The notes under the pieces are model-generated. The model ran no database searches and was not told the DNA's origin. It saw only the letters and a program-made list of their open reading frames with translations. The position numbers were made by a program, and so were the translations under genes. Positions 24,482 through 33,994 of a DNA stretch of 64,000 nucleotides are shown here, piece by piece. Source of the DNA: Bog-473 sp963824195 (GTDB lineage: Bacteria > Actinomycetota > Acidimicrobiia > Acidimicrobiales > RAAP-2); the NCBI GenBank assembly GCA_963824195.1, contig CAWGOJ010000023.1, forward strand, positions 67,041-131,040, in the 5' to 3' direction. The first letter of the stretch is position 1. The number at the start of each line of letters is the position of its first letter.

Positions 24482-25480
24482 CTAGGCGGTGCCGAGACGA
24501 CCGATCTCGCGGAGCCACTCGACGGTCAGCCCGAGTCCTTCGTCGAGGCTGATGGGCTCGTACCCAAGTCTCTTGTACGTCTTGGTCTCGGTGAGAGGCC
24601 GCCGCGAGGGGCTCTCCACCGCCGCCTTGGTGGCGATCGCCATCAGCGTCGGGCCGAAGACCGCCGCGAGCTCCGGATCGTCGGAGGGCTCGACGTCGAC
24701 GACGTGGTGCTGCACTTCGGCCCGACGGCAGATTCGATTGCATGCGCTCGCGATGCTGACCACGTCCTCGGGTTGGCCGTCGAGCATGTAGCGCTCCCCG
24801 GCCACGCCCTTGTCGAGGGCGAGGATGCATCCCCGGGCGATGTCTTCGGCAAAGACCCAGCTGACCGGGAACTTCAAGTAGCGGTCAACCCGCCCGCGCA
24901 GAGCGGACACGAGCACCCGGTTGAAGCTGGTCCGGCCGAGCGCGTTGCTCACCACCGGTGACGGGCCGAAGATCGCACCGGGGTGAGTGCTCACGACGTC
25001 CCGACCTGCGGCGGCGCGGGACATCGCATCCTGGAAGGCCGCCATCTTGGTGATGGTGTAAGGGTCCGAGCTCGGCTCGCTGGTGACCGGGGCGTCCTCC
25101 CGGTCGAGTCCCCCGTCGGTGTCGAAGAACGTCCCGGTGCTCACCGCCACCACCCGCCCCAGACCGGCAGCCTCCGCGGCGTCCAGCACGTTCTTGGTGC
25201 CGCCGATGTTCACCGCCTCGAAATCGGCCAGGTTCTGGCTGGCCCCGCCCAGCAGCGCGGCGCAGTGGATCGCCGCATCGCTTCCGGTGGCCGCTCGCCG
25301 CACCGAGTCGGGATCGGTGACGTCGCCGGTGACGATCTCGACACCGAGCGCGGCGAGGGGGGCCGTGTCCGCCGTGTCGCGGGCCAGCGCGCGCACGGCG
25401 TCGCCCCGCTCAATCAACCGCTTGCAGATGTTGGCGCCGGCGAGCCCGGTGGCTCCGGTCACCAGGACCGTCTGGGTCAT
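24482..25480 (-). CDS. Extended SDR, dihydroflavonol-reductase-like
   Basis: The N-terminal VLVTGATGLAGANICKRL is a TGxxGxxG NAD(P) site. Further motifs are VNIGGTKNVLDAA and the catalytic YTITK (YxxxK). Length is 332 residues. The start ATG overlaps the stop of the AhpD-like gene upstream by 4 bp. The physiological substrate cannot be read; neighbours are other SDR enzymes, suggesting oxidation or reduction of small carbonyl compounds. Confidence 0.85.
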   Translation of the reverse strand: MTQTVLVTGATGLAGANICKRLIERGDAVRALARDTADTAPLAALGVEIVTGDVTDPDSVRRAATGSDAAIHCAALLGGASQNLADFEAVNIGGTKNVLDAAEAAGLGRVVAVSTGTFFDTDGGLDREDAPVTSEPSSDPYTITKMAAFQDAMSRAAAGRDVVSTHPGAIFGPSPVVSNALGRTSFNRVLVSALRGRVDRYLKFPVSWVFAEDIARGCILALDKGVAGERYMLDGQPEDVVSIASACNRICRRAEVQHHVVDVEPSDDPELAAVFGPTLMAIATKAAVESPSRRPLTETKTYKRLGYEPISLDEGLGLTVEWLREIGRLGTA

Positions 25481-26070
25481 GCAGATGCGGGGACGGAGGG
25501 ATCAGCGATGGCCGAGTCGACCTGGTCGGCACTGTAGGGGATGACCGGCGCATCCCTCCCGAACACGTCGAGGGTGTGGATGAAGCGGTGCAACCCCATG
25601 GAGTTGGCGCAGGCGAACCCGAGCTCGACGATCTGTGCCGCCGTGAAGACCTCACTCAACCGCCGGTAGAACTCGTCGTCGATGGCGTGGTGATCGGCCG
25701 AGAGGAGATCGAGGAACTCCACGGCCAAGCGCTCCTGCTCGGTCAGCTCCGACCCCCCGGGGGCGACAAGGCACGCCACGTCCTCCTCGGTGATGGAGTC
25801 GTGCTTCCTCGACTGCATGCAGGGCTGGCACTCACCCAGCTGGGCGCTGCGGATCCGCAGGAGCTCGAGGATCCTGCCGCCGAGAAGGGACTGCTGCCCC
25901 CAGGCGCTGCGCGCGGCGTTGGTCATCAGGATCTGCGACGTCTTGTAGGCGAAGATCTGCAGGGGTATCGGGGTGGCGTAGGTGCCGTCCGCCACGCCCT
26001 CCTCGATGATCCGCCGTGGCTCCGGCGCCAGTTCCTCCAGCGGAATCGGCTCGATTCTGGGCACGCACAC
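25477..26070 (-). CDS. Carboxymuconolactone decarboxylase / AhpD-like protein
   Basis: The 197-residue helical protein contains the AhpD-fold core: ILELLRIRSAQLGECQPCMQ, where E..CxxC forms the redox-active site of AhpD-like members, followed by a downstream ELGFACANSMGLHRF helix. Members are peroxidase partners or act on lactones. It is coupled to the SDR gene that follows and divergent from another SDR at 26141. The start codon is GTG. Confidence 0.8.
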   Translation of the reverse strand: MCVPRIEPIPLEELAPEPRRIIEEGVADGTYATPIPLQIFAYKTSQILMTNAARSAWGQQSLLGGRILELLRIRSAQLGECQPCMQSRKHDSITEEDVACLVAPGGSELTEQERLAVEFLDLLSADHHAIDDEFYRRLSEVFTAAQIVELGFACANSMGLHRFIHTLDVFGRDAPVIPYSADQVDSAIADPSVPASA

Positions 26071-26140
26071 CCCCTGACTCTCCCGGCACGGCCGGCATCG
26101 GACTGCTCCCGCAGTGACGGGCCTACTGTACTGTCACCCC

Positions 26141-26947
26141 GTGCCGATCGAACCCTCGTCCGTCCTGTTGACCGACCGCGTGGCCGTGGTGACCGGGGGC
26201 GGATCCGGGATCGGCCGGGGCATCGCCCGCGGGTTCGCCGCCTTCGGGGCCAAGGTCGCCATCTGGGAGCGCCACGCGGACACGGCGGCGGCGGCGGCCG
26301 AGGAGGTCGGCGGGATCGGCATCACCACCGACGTCCGCGAGTCCGCCGAGGTGGATCTGGCACTGGAGCGGACGGCGGCCGAGCTGGGACCGGTGAGCAT
26401 CCTGGTGAACAACGCCGGCGGCGTCTTCTCCTCGCCCCTCCTCGAGACCTCGGAGAACGGCTGGGACGCCCTCTACCGATCCAACCTCAAGCACGTCATC
26501 CTGTGCACGCAGCGGGTCGCCCGGGCGATGGTCGGGAACGCGATCGGCGGGAGCATCATCAGCGTGACCTCCATCGAGGGTGTGCGCGCCGCCCCGGGAT
26601 ACGCGGCCTACGCCGCGGCGAAGGCCGGCGTGATCAACTACACCAAGACCGCCGCCCTGGAGCTGGCACCGCACGGCATCCGGGTGAACGCGCTGGCCCC
26701 GGACATCACCATGACCGAGGGGATCGCCGCGGTGGCACCTCCCGGAGCCGAGGACAGGTTCGGCTTCACGGTACCCATGGGCAGGGCCGGCCACGTCGAC
26801 GAGATGGCGGGTGCAGCGGTGTTCCTCGCCAGTGAGCTCTCCAGCTACGTCACCGGCCAGACCATCCATGTCGACGGCGGGACCCAGGCCGCAAGCGGTT
26901 GGTACCACCATCCGGAGACGGGCGAGTACGTCCTCGGGCCGAGGTAG
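26141..26947 (+). CDS. Short-chain dehydrogenase/reductase
   Basis: Classical SDR with VAVVTGGGSGIGRGIA, the NNAG block VNNAGG, catalytic S144, Y157 and K161 (YAAAK), and a C-terminal TIHVDGG. The GTG at 26141 is chosen as the first residue before the fold. Only about 70 bp separate it from the divergent AhpD gene, and there is no Shine-Dalgarno sequence, so a leaderless transcript is possible. The tail ends with a Trp/Tyr/His-rich extension (GWYHHPETGEYV). Confidence 0.88.
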   Translation: MPIEPSSVLLTDRVAVVTGGGSGIGRGIARGFAAFGAKVAIWERHADTAAAAAEEVGGIGITTDVRESAEVDLALERTAAELGPVSILVNNAGGVFSSPLLETSENGWDALYRSNLKHVILCTQRVARAMVGNAIGGSIISVTSIEGVRAAPGYAAYAAAKAGVINYTKTAALELAPHGIRVNALAPDITMTEGIAAVAPPGAEDRFGFTVPMGRAGHVDEMAGAAVFLASELSSYVTGQTIHVDGGTQAASGWYHHPETGEYVLGPR

Positions 26948-26968
26948 CGGACCTTCGGGGTCCTCCGC

Positions 26969-27757
26969 TCAGTCGTCCCCTCCGAGCCCGACGTGGGAGG
27001 ACATGCCACCGTCGATGACGATCATCTGCCCGGTGATGTAACGGGACTCGTCCGACGCCAGGAACACGACGAGGTCGGCGATGTCCTCCGGCTCACCCAG
27101 GTGAGGAGTCAGCGTGGCCTTGCCGAGACCGGCCAGCATCCTCACGTCCAGATGAGCGCGGACGGCGTCGGTGATGATGAGCCCAGGGACGATCGTGTTC
27201 ACCCGGATGCCGCGCTTCCCGTGGCTGGTTGCCACGTACATGGTGAGGGCGTTGACCCCCGCTTTCGAGACCCCGTAGGCGGTGCGGGTGCGGTCGCCCT
27301 TGAGCGACGCACCCGACGACATGTTGATGATGGAGCCACCACCGCTCCGCATCATCTCGGGAACGACGTGCTTGCAGGCGAGCATCTGGCTCCGCAGGTT
27401 CACCGCCATGGTGCGCTCCCAGACATCGAGTGCCAGGTCGGTCACGGCGGTGTCGCGTGTCAGAAAGTCCGACTCCGTCAGCGCGGCGTTGTTGTGGAGC
27501 ACGTCGAGACGGCCGAACCGCGACGTGGCGAACGCGACCGCAGAGGCGACTTGGGCCTCTTCGGACAGGTCGGCCCGGAAGGGAGCGGCGGCGTCGCCGG
27601 CCGCCGCGATGCCCTCGGCCACGCGCTCGGCCGCCTCCTCGTCGATGTCGACCACGACGACCGAGGCGCCTTCTCGGGCCAGAGCCCGGGCCGTCGCCCC
27701 TCCGATGCCTCCGCCACCGCCGGTGACGATGGCGACCTTCTCGATGAGACGTCCCAT
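26969..27757 (-). CDS. Short-chain dehydrogenase/reductase
   Basis: A 262-residue classical SDR: VAIVTGGGGGIGGATA, a variant HNNAALTES in place of NNAG, catalytic serine near 147, Y161 and K165 (YGVSK), and a C-terminal MIVIDGGMS. It is convergent with the previous SDR gene (21 bp apart) and follows the GH13/PhyH pair on the complementary strand. Substrate is unknown. Confidence 0.88.
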   Translation of the reverse strand: MGRLIEKVAIVTGGGGGIGGATARALAREGASVVVVDIDEEAAERVAEGIAAAGDAAAPFRADLSEEAQVASAVAFATSRFGRLDVLHNNAALTESDFLTRDTAVTDLALDVWERTMAVNLRSQMLACKHVVPEMMRSGGGSIINMSSGASLKGDRTRTAYGVSKAGVNALTMYVATSHGKRGIRVNTIVPGLIITDAVRAHLDVRMLAGLGKATLTPHLGEPEDIADLVVFLASDESRYITGQMIVIDGGMSSHVGLGGDD

Positions 27758-27799
27758 GATGTCCTCGTCCTCCCGTCTGCGTTCGATGATGGCCCGACC

Positions 27800-29389
27800 C
27801 TACGGGCGCTCGATGATCATCCCCTGGAAGGGCGCCAGCTGGAGCGGGCCATCGACCACCTCGTCCCCACGGGCACGGTCGGTGCAGACCCTGACCGTGC
27901 CGGCCAGTCCGTCCAGTCCCACCTCGCCACCGGACATGTTGAGGACCACGAAGTGGCGCTCCCCGCGTGCCCACGCCCAGGCCCCCTCGGGGGCCGGCAG
28001 CGACGCGTAGTCGCCTTCGCTGAACTCGGGGTGCCGGCGCCGGAAGGCGATCAGGTCCCGGCAGAGGGCGAGGACCGAGTCCGGGTCGTCCCGCTGCGCC
28101 GCTACGTTCGCGGCGGCCACGTCACCGAGCGGGAGCCACGGGCGTATGGCGCCGGTGAAGCCGCCACCCGTCGTGTTGCTCCACTGCATGGGGGTCCGGC
28201 CCGCGTCCCGCCCCTCGTAGTACGGGTAGAAGCGCACCCCTAACGGATCCCGCAGGTCCTCCCGGGCCACCGCGACGTTCGCCATGCCGATCTCGTCGCC
28301 CTGGTAGAGCACCGGCGTGCCGCGCAGGCACAGCAGCATGAGGAGGGCCAGGCGGACCCGCGGCGGATCGTCCGCCGCCCAGCGGGTGGGGAACCGGAAC
28401 ATGTCGTGGTTGGAGCCCGTCCAGGCCGGCCAGGACCCGGGCGGGAGCGCCGCCTCGGTCTCCTCGACGACGGCCCGCATGTCAGCCGCGTTGAAGGGCG
28501 CGCTGATGAAGTTGAAGTTGAAGGCCAGCCCCAGCTCGTCCGCGCCTTCGCCGTAGTACTCGGCCAAGGCTTCCACCGGGACCGGTGTCTCCCCGATCAG
28601 GAGGCGGGGCTCGTCGTAGCCGTCAGCCAGGCGACGCCAGCGGCGGATCACCTCGTGCACCTCCGGGCGGTTGGCGTTGTAGACGCTGCGCTGCCCGAAC
28701 ATCTGGGTCTCGAAATCGTCGTCCTCGGTGGCCGGCGGGTTGTCCCGGAGCTCGGCGTCCTTGATGATGATGTTGCAGACGTCGATGCGGAACCCGGCCA
28801 CGCCGCGGTCGGACCAGAAGCGGAAGATGCCGTCGAACGTGTCGCGGACTTCCTCGTTCCACCAGTTCAGGTCCGGTTGCTCCTGGAGGTGGTTGTGCAG
28901 GTAGTACTGACCGGTCAGCTCGTCGAACGTCCATCCCGGGCCGCCGAAGCTGCTGACCCAGTTGTTCGGTGGCTCACCGCCCTCCTTGGGGTCGGCCCAG
29001 ACGTACCATTCCCGATGGGCCGCGTCGCGCGACGACCGGGAGTCGATGAACCACGGGTGCTGATCACTGGTGTGGTTGGGCACGATGTCCATGAGGACAC
29101 GGATGCCCCGCTCCCCTGCCGCCGCGACGAGATCGTCGAAGTCGTCGAGCGTGCCGAGCTCGGGCGCCACAGCGCAGAAGTCGGAGACGTCGTAGCCCCA
29201 GTCGGCATTGGGGGAGACGGTGACGGGTGAGAGCCAGATCCCGTCGACGCCGAGCCAAGCCAGGTGATCCAGGTGCTCGATGATGCCCGGGATGTCACCC
29301 ACGCCGTCCGCGTTGGTGTCGGCGAAGGACCTCGGATAGATCTGGTACAGGACGCCCGTCCTCCACCACGGGCCGGCGGCGGGAACCAC
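27800..29389 (-). CDS. GH13 alpha-glucosidase / oligo-1,6-glucosidase-like
   Basis: The GTG at 29389 lies 2 nt after the stop of the PhyH gene, giving 529 residues. The barrel motifs are VLYQIYPRSFADTNADGVGD, MDIVPNHTSD, GFRIDVCN (nucleophile D203), LIGETPV (acid/base E267) and SNHD (D329). QYYLHNHLQEQPDLNWW is the pattern of GH13 glucosidases acting on short alpha-glucosides or sucrose-like sugars. No signal peptide is seen, so it acts on imported sugar. The coupling with a dioxygenase gene is unusual. Confidence 0.9.
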   Translation of the reverse strand: MVPAAGPWWRTGVLYQIYPRSFADTNADGVGDIPGIIEHLDHLAWLGVDGIWLSPVTVSPNADWGYDVSDFCAVAPELGTLDDFDDLVAAAGERGIRVLMDIVPNHTSDQHPWFIDSRSSRDAAHREWYVWADPKEGGEPPNNWVSSFGGPGWTFDELTGQYYLHNHLQEQPDLNWWNEEVRDTFDGIFRFWSDRGVAGFRIDVCNIIIKDAELRDNPPATEDDDFETQMFGQRSVYNANRPEVHEVIRRWRRLADGYDEPRLLIGETPVPVEALAEYYGEGADELGLAFNFNFISAPFNAADMRAVVEETEAALPPGSWPAWTGSNHDMFRFPTRWAADDPPRVRLALLMLLCLRGTPVLYQGDEIGMANVAVAREDLRDPLGVRFYPYYEGRDAGRTPMQWSNTTGGGFTGAIRPWLPLGDVAAANVAAQRDDPDSVLALCRDLIAFRRRHPEFSEGDYASLPAPEGAWAWARGERHFVVLNMSGGEVGLDGLAGTVRVCTDRARGDEVVDGPLQLAPFQGMIIERP

Positions 29390-29391
29390 GC

Positions 29392-30300
29392 CTACGGCGT
29401 CTGGGCGTCGGACACCGCATTGCGCCAGGGCGAGAGGTCGAGCAGCGGGTACCGGGCCGCGACCCCGGCCAGGGTCTGCGCTGTCCAATAGGGATGGCCC
29501 GGCGGCGGGAAGCCCAACACGGTCAGCTGCCGCTCGTTGGTGCACTGCATGAAGCGGTGCCACGACATGTCCTCGCCCGCGTTGGGCAGCCCGAACGAGC
29601 CCAACCAGTCGGTATCGGCAGGCTTGTAGGACACATGCAGCATGAAGCGCGCGGCGCGGGGCGCCGTGATGCGCACGCCGCGGTGGTAGACGTCCGGGCG
29701 GTAGGCCAGGACGGAGCCGGCGGGGCCCGACGCAGGGACCTCCGCCGCGTAGAGGTCGGCGTACTCCGCTGGGTTCAGGTACGTCCGCTCCACCGGGATA
29801 TCGGCGGTCATGTGGCGCGGCACCACGCGGGTGGCGGCCATGTCCGGGGTCACGTCACTCAGGTAGACGAACATCTCGAGCTGCTGGTAGCCAGGCTCGT
29901 GACGGGGCACCACCAGGGTGTGGTTGGCGTAGTCGACGTGAAGGAGCTGCTCGTCGCTGGACGCCGCCTCGGAGTACTTGGCGCTGAGCATGGCCTGGTA
30001 GAGCCGCAGGTCGGTGATCCCGAGCAGCTGCTCGGCCAGGTCGATGATGCGGTCGTGCACGACCAGGTCGTTCAGCGCGCTGTCGTCGAAGGGGAAGCGC
30101 GGCATGACGCGGTGCGAATCCACCCGGAAAGGCTCGTTGCGTGCCGGGTCCGCGTCGGCGGCGAACTCCTCCGCGGAGGGGAACAGGGCCGGGAGCGCCG
30201 CCTGGGCAGCCGCGATGGCCTCAGGGGGTAGGAGCCCCTGCAGCAGGCACCACCCGTCGCCCTCCCACCGGGCCTGGTCTTCCCCATCGATCACGTCCAT
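29392..30300 (-). CDS. Phytanoyl-CoA dioxygenase family (PhyH) protein
   Basis: Fe(II)/2-oxoglutarate dioxygenase fold: the metal triad is suggested by LLHVDYANHT (HxD) and the distal VYHRGVRIT. RVVPRHMTADIP and FMLHVSYKPAD fit the PhyH family. Length is 302 residues. The start ATG (MDVIDGEDQ) is well placed before a conserved N-terminal helix. Substrate is unknown; translational coupling with a glucosidase suggests a shared regulon. Confidence 0.85.
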   Translation of the reverse strand: MDVIDGEDQARWEGDGWCLLQGLLPPEAIAAAQAALPALFPSAEEFAADADPARNEPFRVDSHRVMPRFPFDDSALNDLVVHDRIIDLAEQLLGITDLRLYQAMLSAKYSEAASSDEQLLHVDYANHTLVVPRHEPGYQQLEMFVYLSDVTPDMAATRVVPRHMTADIPVERTYLNPAEYADLYAAEVPASGPAGSVLAYRPDVYHRGVRITAPRAARFMLHVSYKPADTDWLGSFGLPNAGEDMSWHRFMQCTNERQLTVLGFPPPGHPYWTAQTLAGVAARYPLLDLSPWRNAVSDAQTP

Positions 30301-30600
30301 CAGCCGATCACGCCCATCAGCCGGTCGCCGGCGCGCCGTACCCCGGGGGGCGACCTCTCTGATGCCGCGTTGCTCTCATCATGACGTGCGCAACCCTCCC
30401 CCGGATCCCAATGCGGCGGAAGCTTGCCATACCAGCCGCCCGCGGGGGCTCGTGGCGAGTCCCCGGGGGGCCGTCCGGGTGCTAGCACGAGGGTCGGCGG
30501 CGGGGTACCCACCTTGGTGGCGACTCGCTGATCCGCAAAACTTGGGCGGTAGCGACCGGCCATGGGGGGGTCAGTCCCACGAAAAGGAGGCGTGTCAGGG
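30301..30600. other. Divergent intergenic region
   Basis: It carries the promoters for the PhyH/GH13 pair and for the ABC permease. A 10-bp palindrome GTGCTAGCAC lies at about 30479-30488 and could be an operator half. A strong ribosome site AAAAGGAGG sits at 30582-30590. No gene is seen. Confidence 0.45.
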
Positions 30601-33127
30601 TTGATCCGAGCGGTCGTGCGCGAGTCCTCCTACCGGTTCCGGGCGACCTTCGGCCGCCGTTGGGCCGGGTACCTCACGCTGGTCGTGCTCATCGGCCTCG
30701 TAGGGGGCATCGCCATGGCCGCGGTGGCTGGAGCGCGGCGCACGCAGTCCTCGTTCCCGACCTACCTGGCGAGCACCAATCCCTCGGACCTGCAGATGTT
30801 CACAGAGTTCTATCCCATCACGCACACGGGGTACTCGGAGAAGGTGGCGGAAGCCGTGGCCCGGGTACCCCACGTCGGGAGCGCCGTGGACGTCATCGGC
30901 TTCGCCGGCACCCTGCAGGTCCTAGGGCACCACGCCTCGAGGGTCCCGGGCGAGTCACCGCCCGGTCTCGAGGGCAGTACCAGCACTGACGGCGGAGAGT
31001 ACTTCTCCACTGACCGGGTCACCGTGGTGCAGGGCCGGATGGCCGACCCCACCCGCGTGGACGAGATCGTCATGTCCTCGGGTGCCGCCGCACAGTTCGG
31101 GCTGCACGTCGGGTCCACCCTGCCGATCGCCTTCTTCACCGACGCGCAGGTCAGCGCGCCGGACTTCGCCGGCTACCCGAAGGACAAGCCCTACCTCATC
31201 GTCCCGTTCAAGCTCGTCGGCATCGTGGAATGGAGCCCCCAGGTCGTCCAGGACGACGACGCTGCGCTCGGCGACCAGATCGCGGTGGCCACACCCGCGC
31301 TGACCAGGCGCCTCGAGACGTGCTGTGCCTACTACTCCTACGTCTCGCTGCACCTCGATGGCGGGACGAGGCACGAGGCGGCCGTCGTCGCCGCCGTCAA
31401 CAAGGTCCTCCCCAACCTCGGTCCCGCCGGGGGATCCTCCACCTGGGCGCCGTACGTCGCCAAGGCCGAGCGTGCCATCCGACCCGAAGCAATCGCCCTC
31501 GGGGTTTTCGGGCTCATCGCGGCTCTCGCTGCACTCGTGATCAACGGCCAGGTGATCAGCCGTCTGGTCCGGCGGAACGCGGAGGAGGGCGCCATCGTGC
31601 GCGCCCTGGGGGCGGGGCCGGCGATGGCCATGGCCGACGGGCTCGTCGGCGTGGTGGGCTCCATCGTGCTCGGGTCGCTCCTCGCGGTGGCGGTCGCCGT
31701 GGCCCTGTCCCCGCTGGCTCCGATCGGCCCGGTCCGGTCCGTCTATCCCGACATCGGCGTGGCCTTCGACTGGGCGGTCCTCGGGTTCGGGCTCCTCGTG
31801 TTCGTCGTGCTGCTGACGGCGGCCGCGCTGTTCGTCGCCTACCGTGTGGCGCCGCACCGGTTGGCGCAGAGGGCGGCTGTCCCCGCCCGTGACTCGGTGT
31901 GGCAGGCCGCCGCCACGGCCGGCCTACCTCCGAGCGCGGTGCTCGGCATCCGGTCGGCGCTGGGCTCGCCAGCCGGACGCGACGCGGCGCCGGTGCGCTC
32001 CGCGCTGCTCGGTGCGGTGGTCGCGGTCACCGTGATCGTGACCTCCCTCACCTTCGCATCGAGCTTGAACGCCCTGGTGTCGCAACCGACCCTGTACGGG
32101 TGGAACTGGGGCTACGCGCTGCTGGCCGGCTTCTCGGCCGCCGAGAACCTGCCGGCGGCTCAGACGGCCGCGCTGCTCGACCACGATCCCGACGTGGCCC
32201 ACTGGGCCGGGGTCTACTTCGAGAACGTCGACCTGGACGGGCAATCCGTGCCCGTGCTGGCCATGAGCCCGGGCGCCGCGGTGAGCCCCTCCATGCTCTC
32301 GGGACATGCGCTGGCGGGGCCGTCACAGGTCGTGCTCGGACCGTCAACCCTGTCGTCGCTGCACGCGCACGTCGGCGACACGGTCACGGCCAAAGTCGAC
32401 GGGCGCACACCGCTCCGCCTGCACGTCGTCGGGACGGCGACGCTGCCCACGATCGGCGGCTCGGGATCGCCCGACCTCGAGATGGGAACCGGGGCTGTGA
32501 TGGCGGCATCGCTCTTCTCGGCCACCGACCTCGACGAGCAGGGCAGCCCGGTCGCGGGTCCCATGGCGGTATTCATCTCCGTCAAGCCCGGCGTCAGCGA
32601 TGCCGCCGCGCTGAGCTCGCTCAATCACATCACGGCCGTGCTCAACCGGTCGTCCGACCCCGACGCACCCATCGGAGGTGTGGTCGAGCGCGCTGCGCCC
32701 GGCCGAGATCGCCAACTACCGCTCCGTCAGCGCGACGCCCGCGCTGCTCGCCACCGTCCTGGCCGCCGGGGCGGTCGGTGCGCTCGGGCTCACGCTCGTC
32801 GCGTCGGTCCGCCAGCGCCGGCGCCAATTCGCTCTCCTGAAGGCGTTGGGGTTCACCCATGGGCAGATAGCCGCCTCGGTGGCGTGGCAGTCCTCGGTCG
32901 CCGCCGTGGTGGGCGTGGTGCTCGGCGTGCCCATCGGGATCGCCCTCGGACGGTGGATGTGGACGCTGTTCGCCGACGGGATCTCGGCCGTGCCCCACCC
33001 CACCGTGCCCGTCGTGTCCATCGCGGCCGTCGCCCTGGGGGCCATCGTCTTTGCCAACCTCGTCGCCCTCCTCCCCGGGCGTGTCGCCGCCCGGACCCGC
33101 ACCTCGCTGCTCCTGCGGGCGGAGTGA
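30601..33127 (+). pseudogene. FtsX/MacB-type ABC transporter permease with a frameshift
   Basis: The N-terminal part (TTG 30601, chosen because AGGAGG ends 10 nt upstream) has a membrane segment followed by a large extracellular domain, an FtsX repeat (ALAALVINGQVISRLVRRNAEE with further helices), and a second set of segments. At about 32675-32695 the frame breaks; the last FtsX domain (LRPAEIANYRSV to the final membrane helix) continues in the +1 frame up to 33127. Either a true frameshift or a sequencing error splits an otherwise intact protein of about 840 residues. No ATPase gene is adjacent, which such permeases need. Confidence 0.8.
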
Positions 33128-33278
33128 CACCAGGCCGGACGGCCCTTCTCCCCGGCCGATCCGGGCCCGCCTCCAGGCGCTCCCCATCGGTGACCAGGGC
33201 CGGCGTCATCCGGGCAGGCCGGCATCCCCTCAAGCTCAGTCGCAAACCCGCCGAAATTCCCATGTGGACACCCACGTC

Positions 33279-33506
33279 ATGGCACATCCGAAGCTGCGCA
33301 CCTCGCGCCACCTCCGACGGACCAAACTCATCGGCGCGTTCGCGTTCAGCGCGCTTGTCGGCGTGGGGTCCTACTCGGCGACCTACTACGTGCTGATCCG
33401 CATGTCCGAGCCGGCCGCGGTGGTGGGATTGGCCTCGCCGGCGGTCACTGGGAGCCACAGCCAGGCCCACGCGGTGGCGTCGCCGGCACCGCGTCTCGCG
33501 CCCTGA
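33279..33506 (+). CDS. Small single-pass membrane protein
   Basis: The 75-residue product has a basic N-terminus (KLRTSRHLRRTK), one hydrophobic segment (IGAFAFSALVGVGSYSATYY) and a short Ala/Pro/Ser tail. The ATG at 33279 is preferred. It sits 150 bp downstream of the ABC permease and 6 bp from the convergent cyclic-nucleotide-binding gene. No family is recognised. Confidence 0.5.
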   Translation: MAHPKLRTSRHLRRTKLIGAFAFSALVGVGSYSATYYVLIRMSEPAAVVGLASPAVTGSHSQAHAVASPAPRLAP

Positions 33507-33512
33507 GTCGAC

Positions 33513-33932
33513 TCAGATCTCGTCGTCGGACTTGGCGTCGCGCACGATCCTCTTCACCAGCGACCGCATGAGGGCCCACGCCACATCGGGATGGTCCTGC
33601 ACGAACGGCCGGAACTGCCAGGCCGCCAGCGCGTAGCACTCGAGGTCCGTCTCGGCCGTCACCTCGGCCATACGCGGGCCGTCGTCGATGAGCGCGACCT
33701 CACCGAAGTGATCCCCCGCCTTCAGCGACCTGACCTGGTTCCCGGCTACGGTCACCGTGGCGGAGCCACTGGCGATGATGAAGAACCCGACGCCCGGCTT
33801 GCCCTTCTCGATGATGACGGTGCCGGCCGGGAACGACCTCTGGTTGAGCGTCCCGGCAAGCTGCTTGATGTCCTTCTTCGACAGCTGCGAGAACAGCGGC
33901 GCGTTCCTGATTGCTTCCTGAACGTCCATCAT
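33513..33932 (-). CDS. Cyclic nucleotide-binding domain protein
   Basis: A single CNB domain of about 139 residues: the beta-roll glycines in AGTVIIEKGKPGVGFFII, the phosphate-binding-cassette region AGDHFGEVALIDDGPRMAEV with the FGE and the Arg that contact the nucleotide, and a C-terminal helix. No DNA-binding domain follows, so it is not a Crp-type regulator. It may sense a cyclic nucleotide for a partner. Start is one of two adjacent ATGs at 33932/33929; a GTG at 33947 is also open. Confidence 0.85.
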   Translation of the reverse strand: MMDVQEAIRNAPLFSQLSKKDIKQLAGTLNQRSFPAGTVIIEKGKPGVGFFIIASGSATVTVAGNQVRSLKAGDHFGEVALIDDGPRMAEVTAETDLECYALAAWQFRPFVQDHPDVAWALMRSLVKRIVRDAKSDDEI

Positions 33933-33994
33933 GATCGAACCGTACACGTCACGGACGGCCCGGACACGGGCGTGGGCGCCCGTGCACCGTGCCC

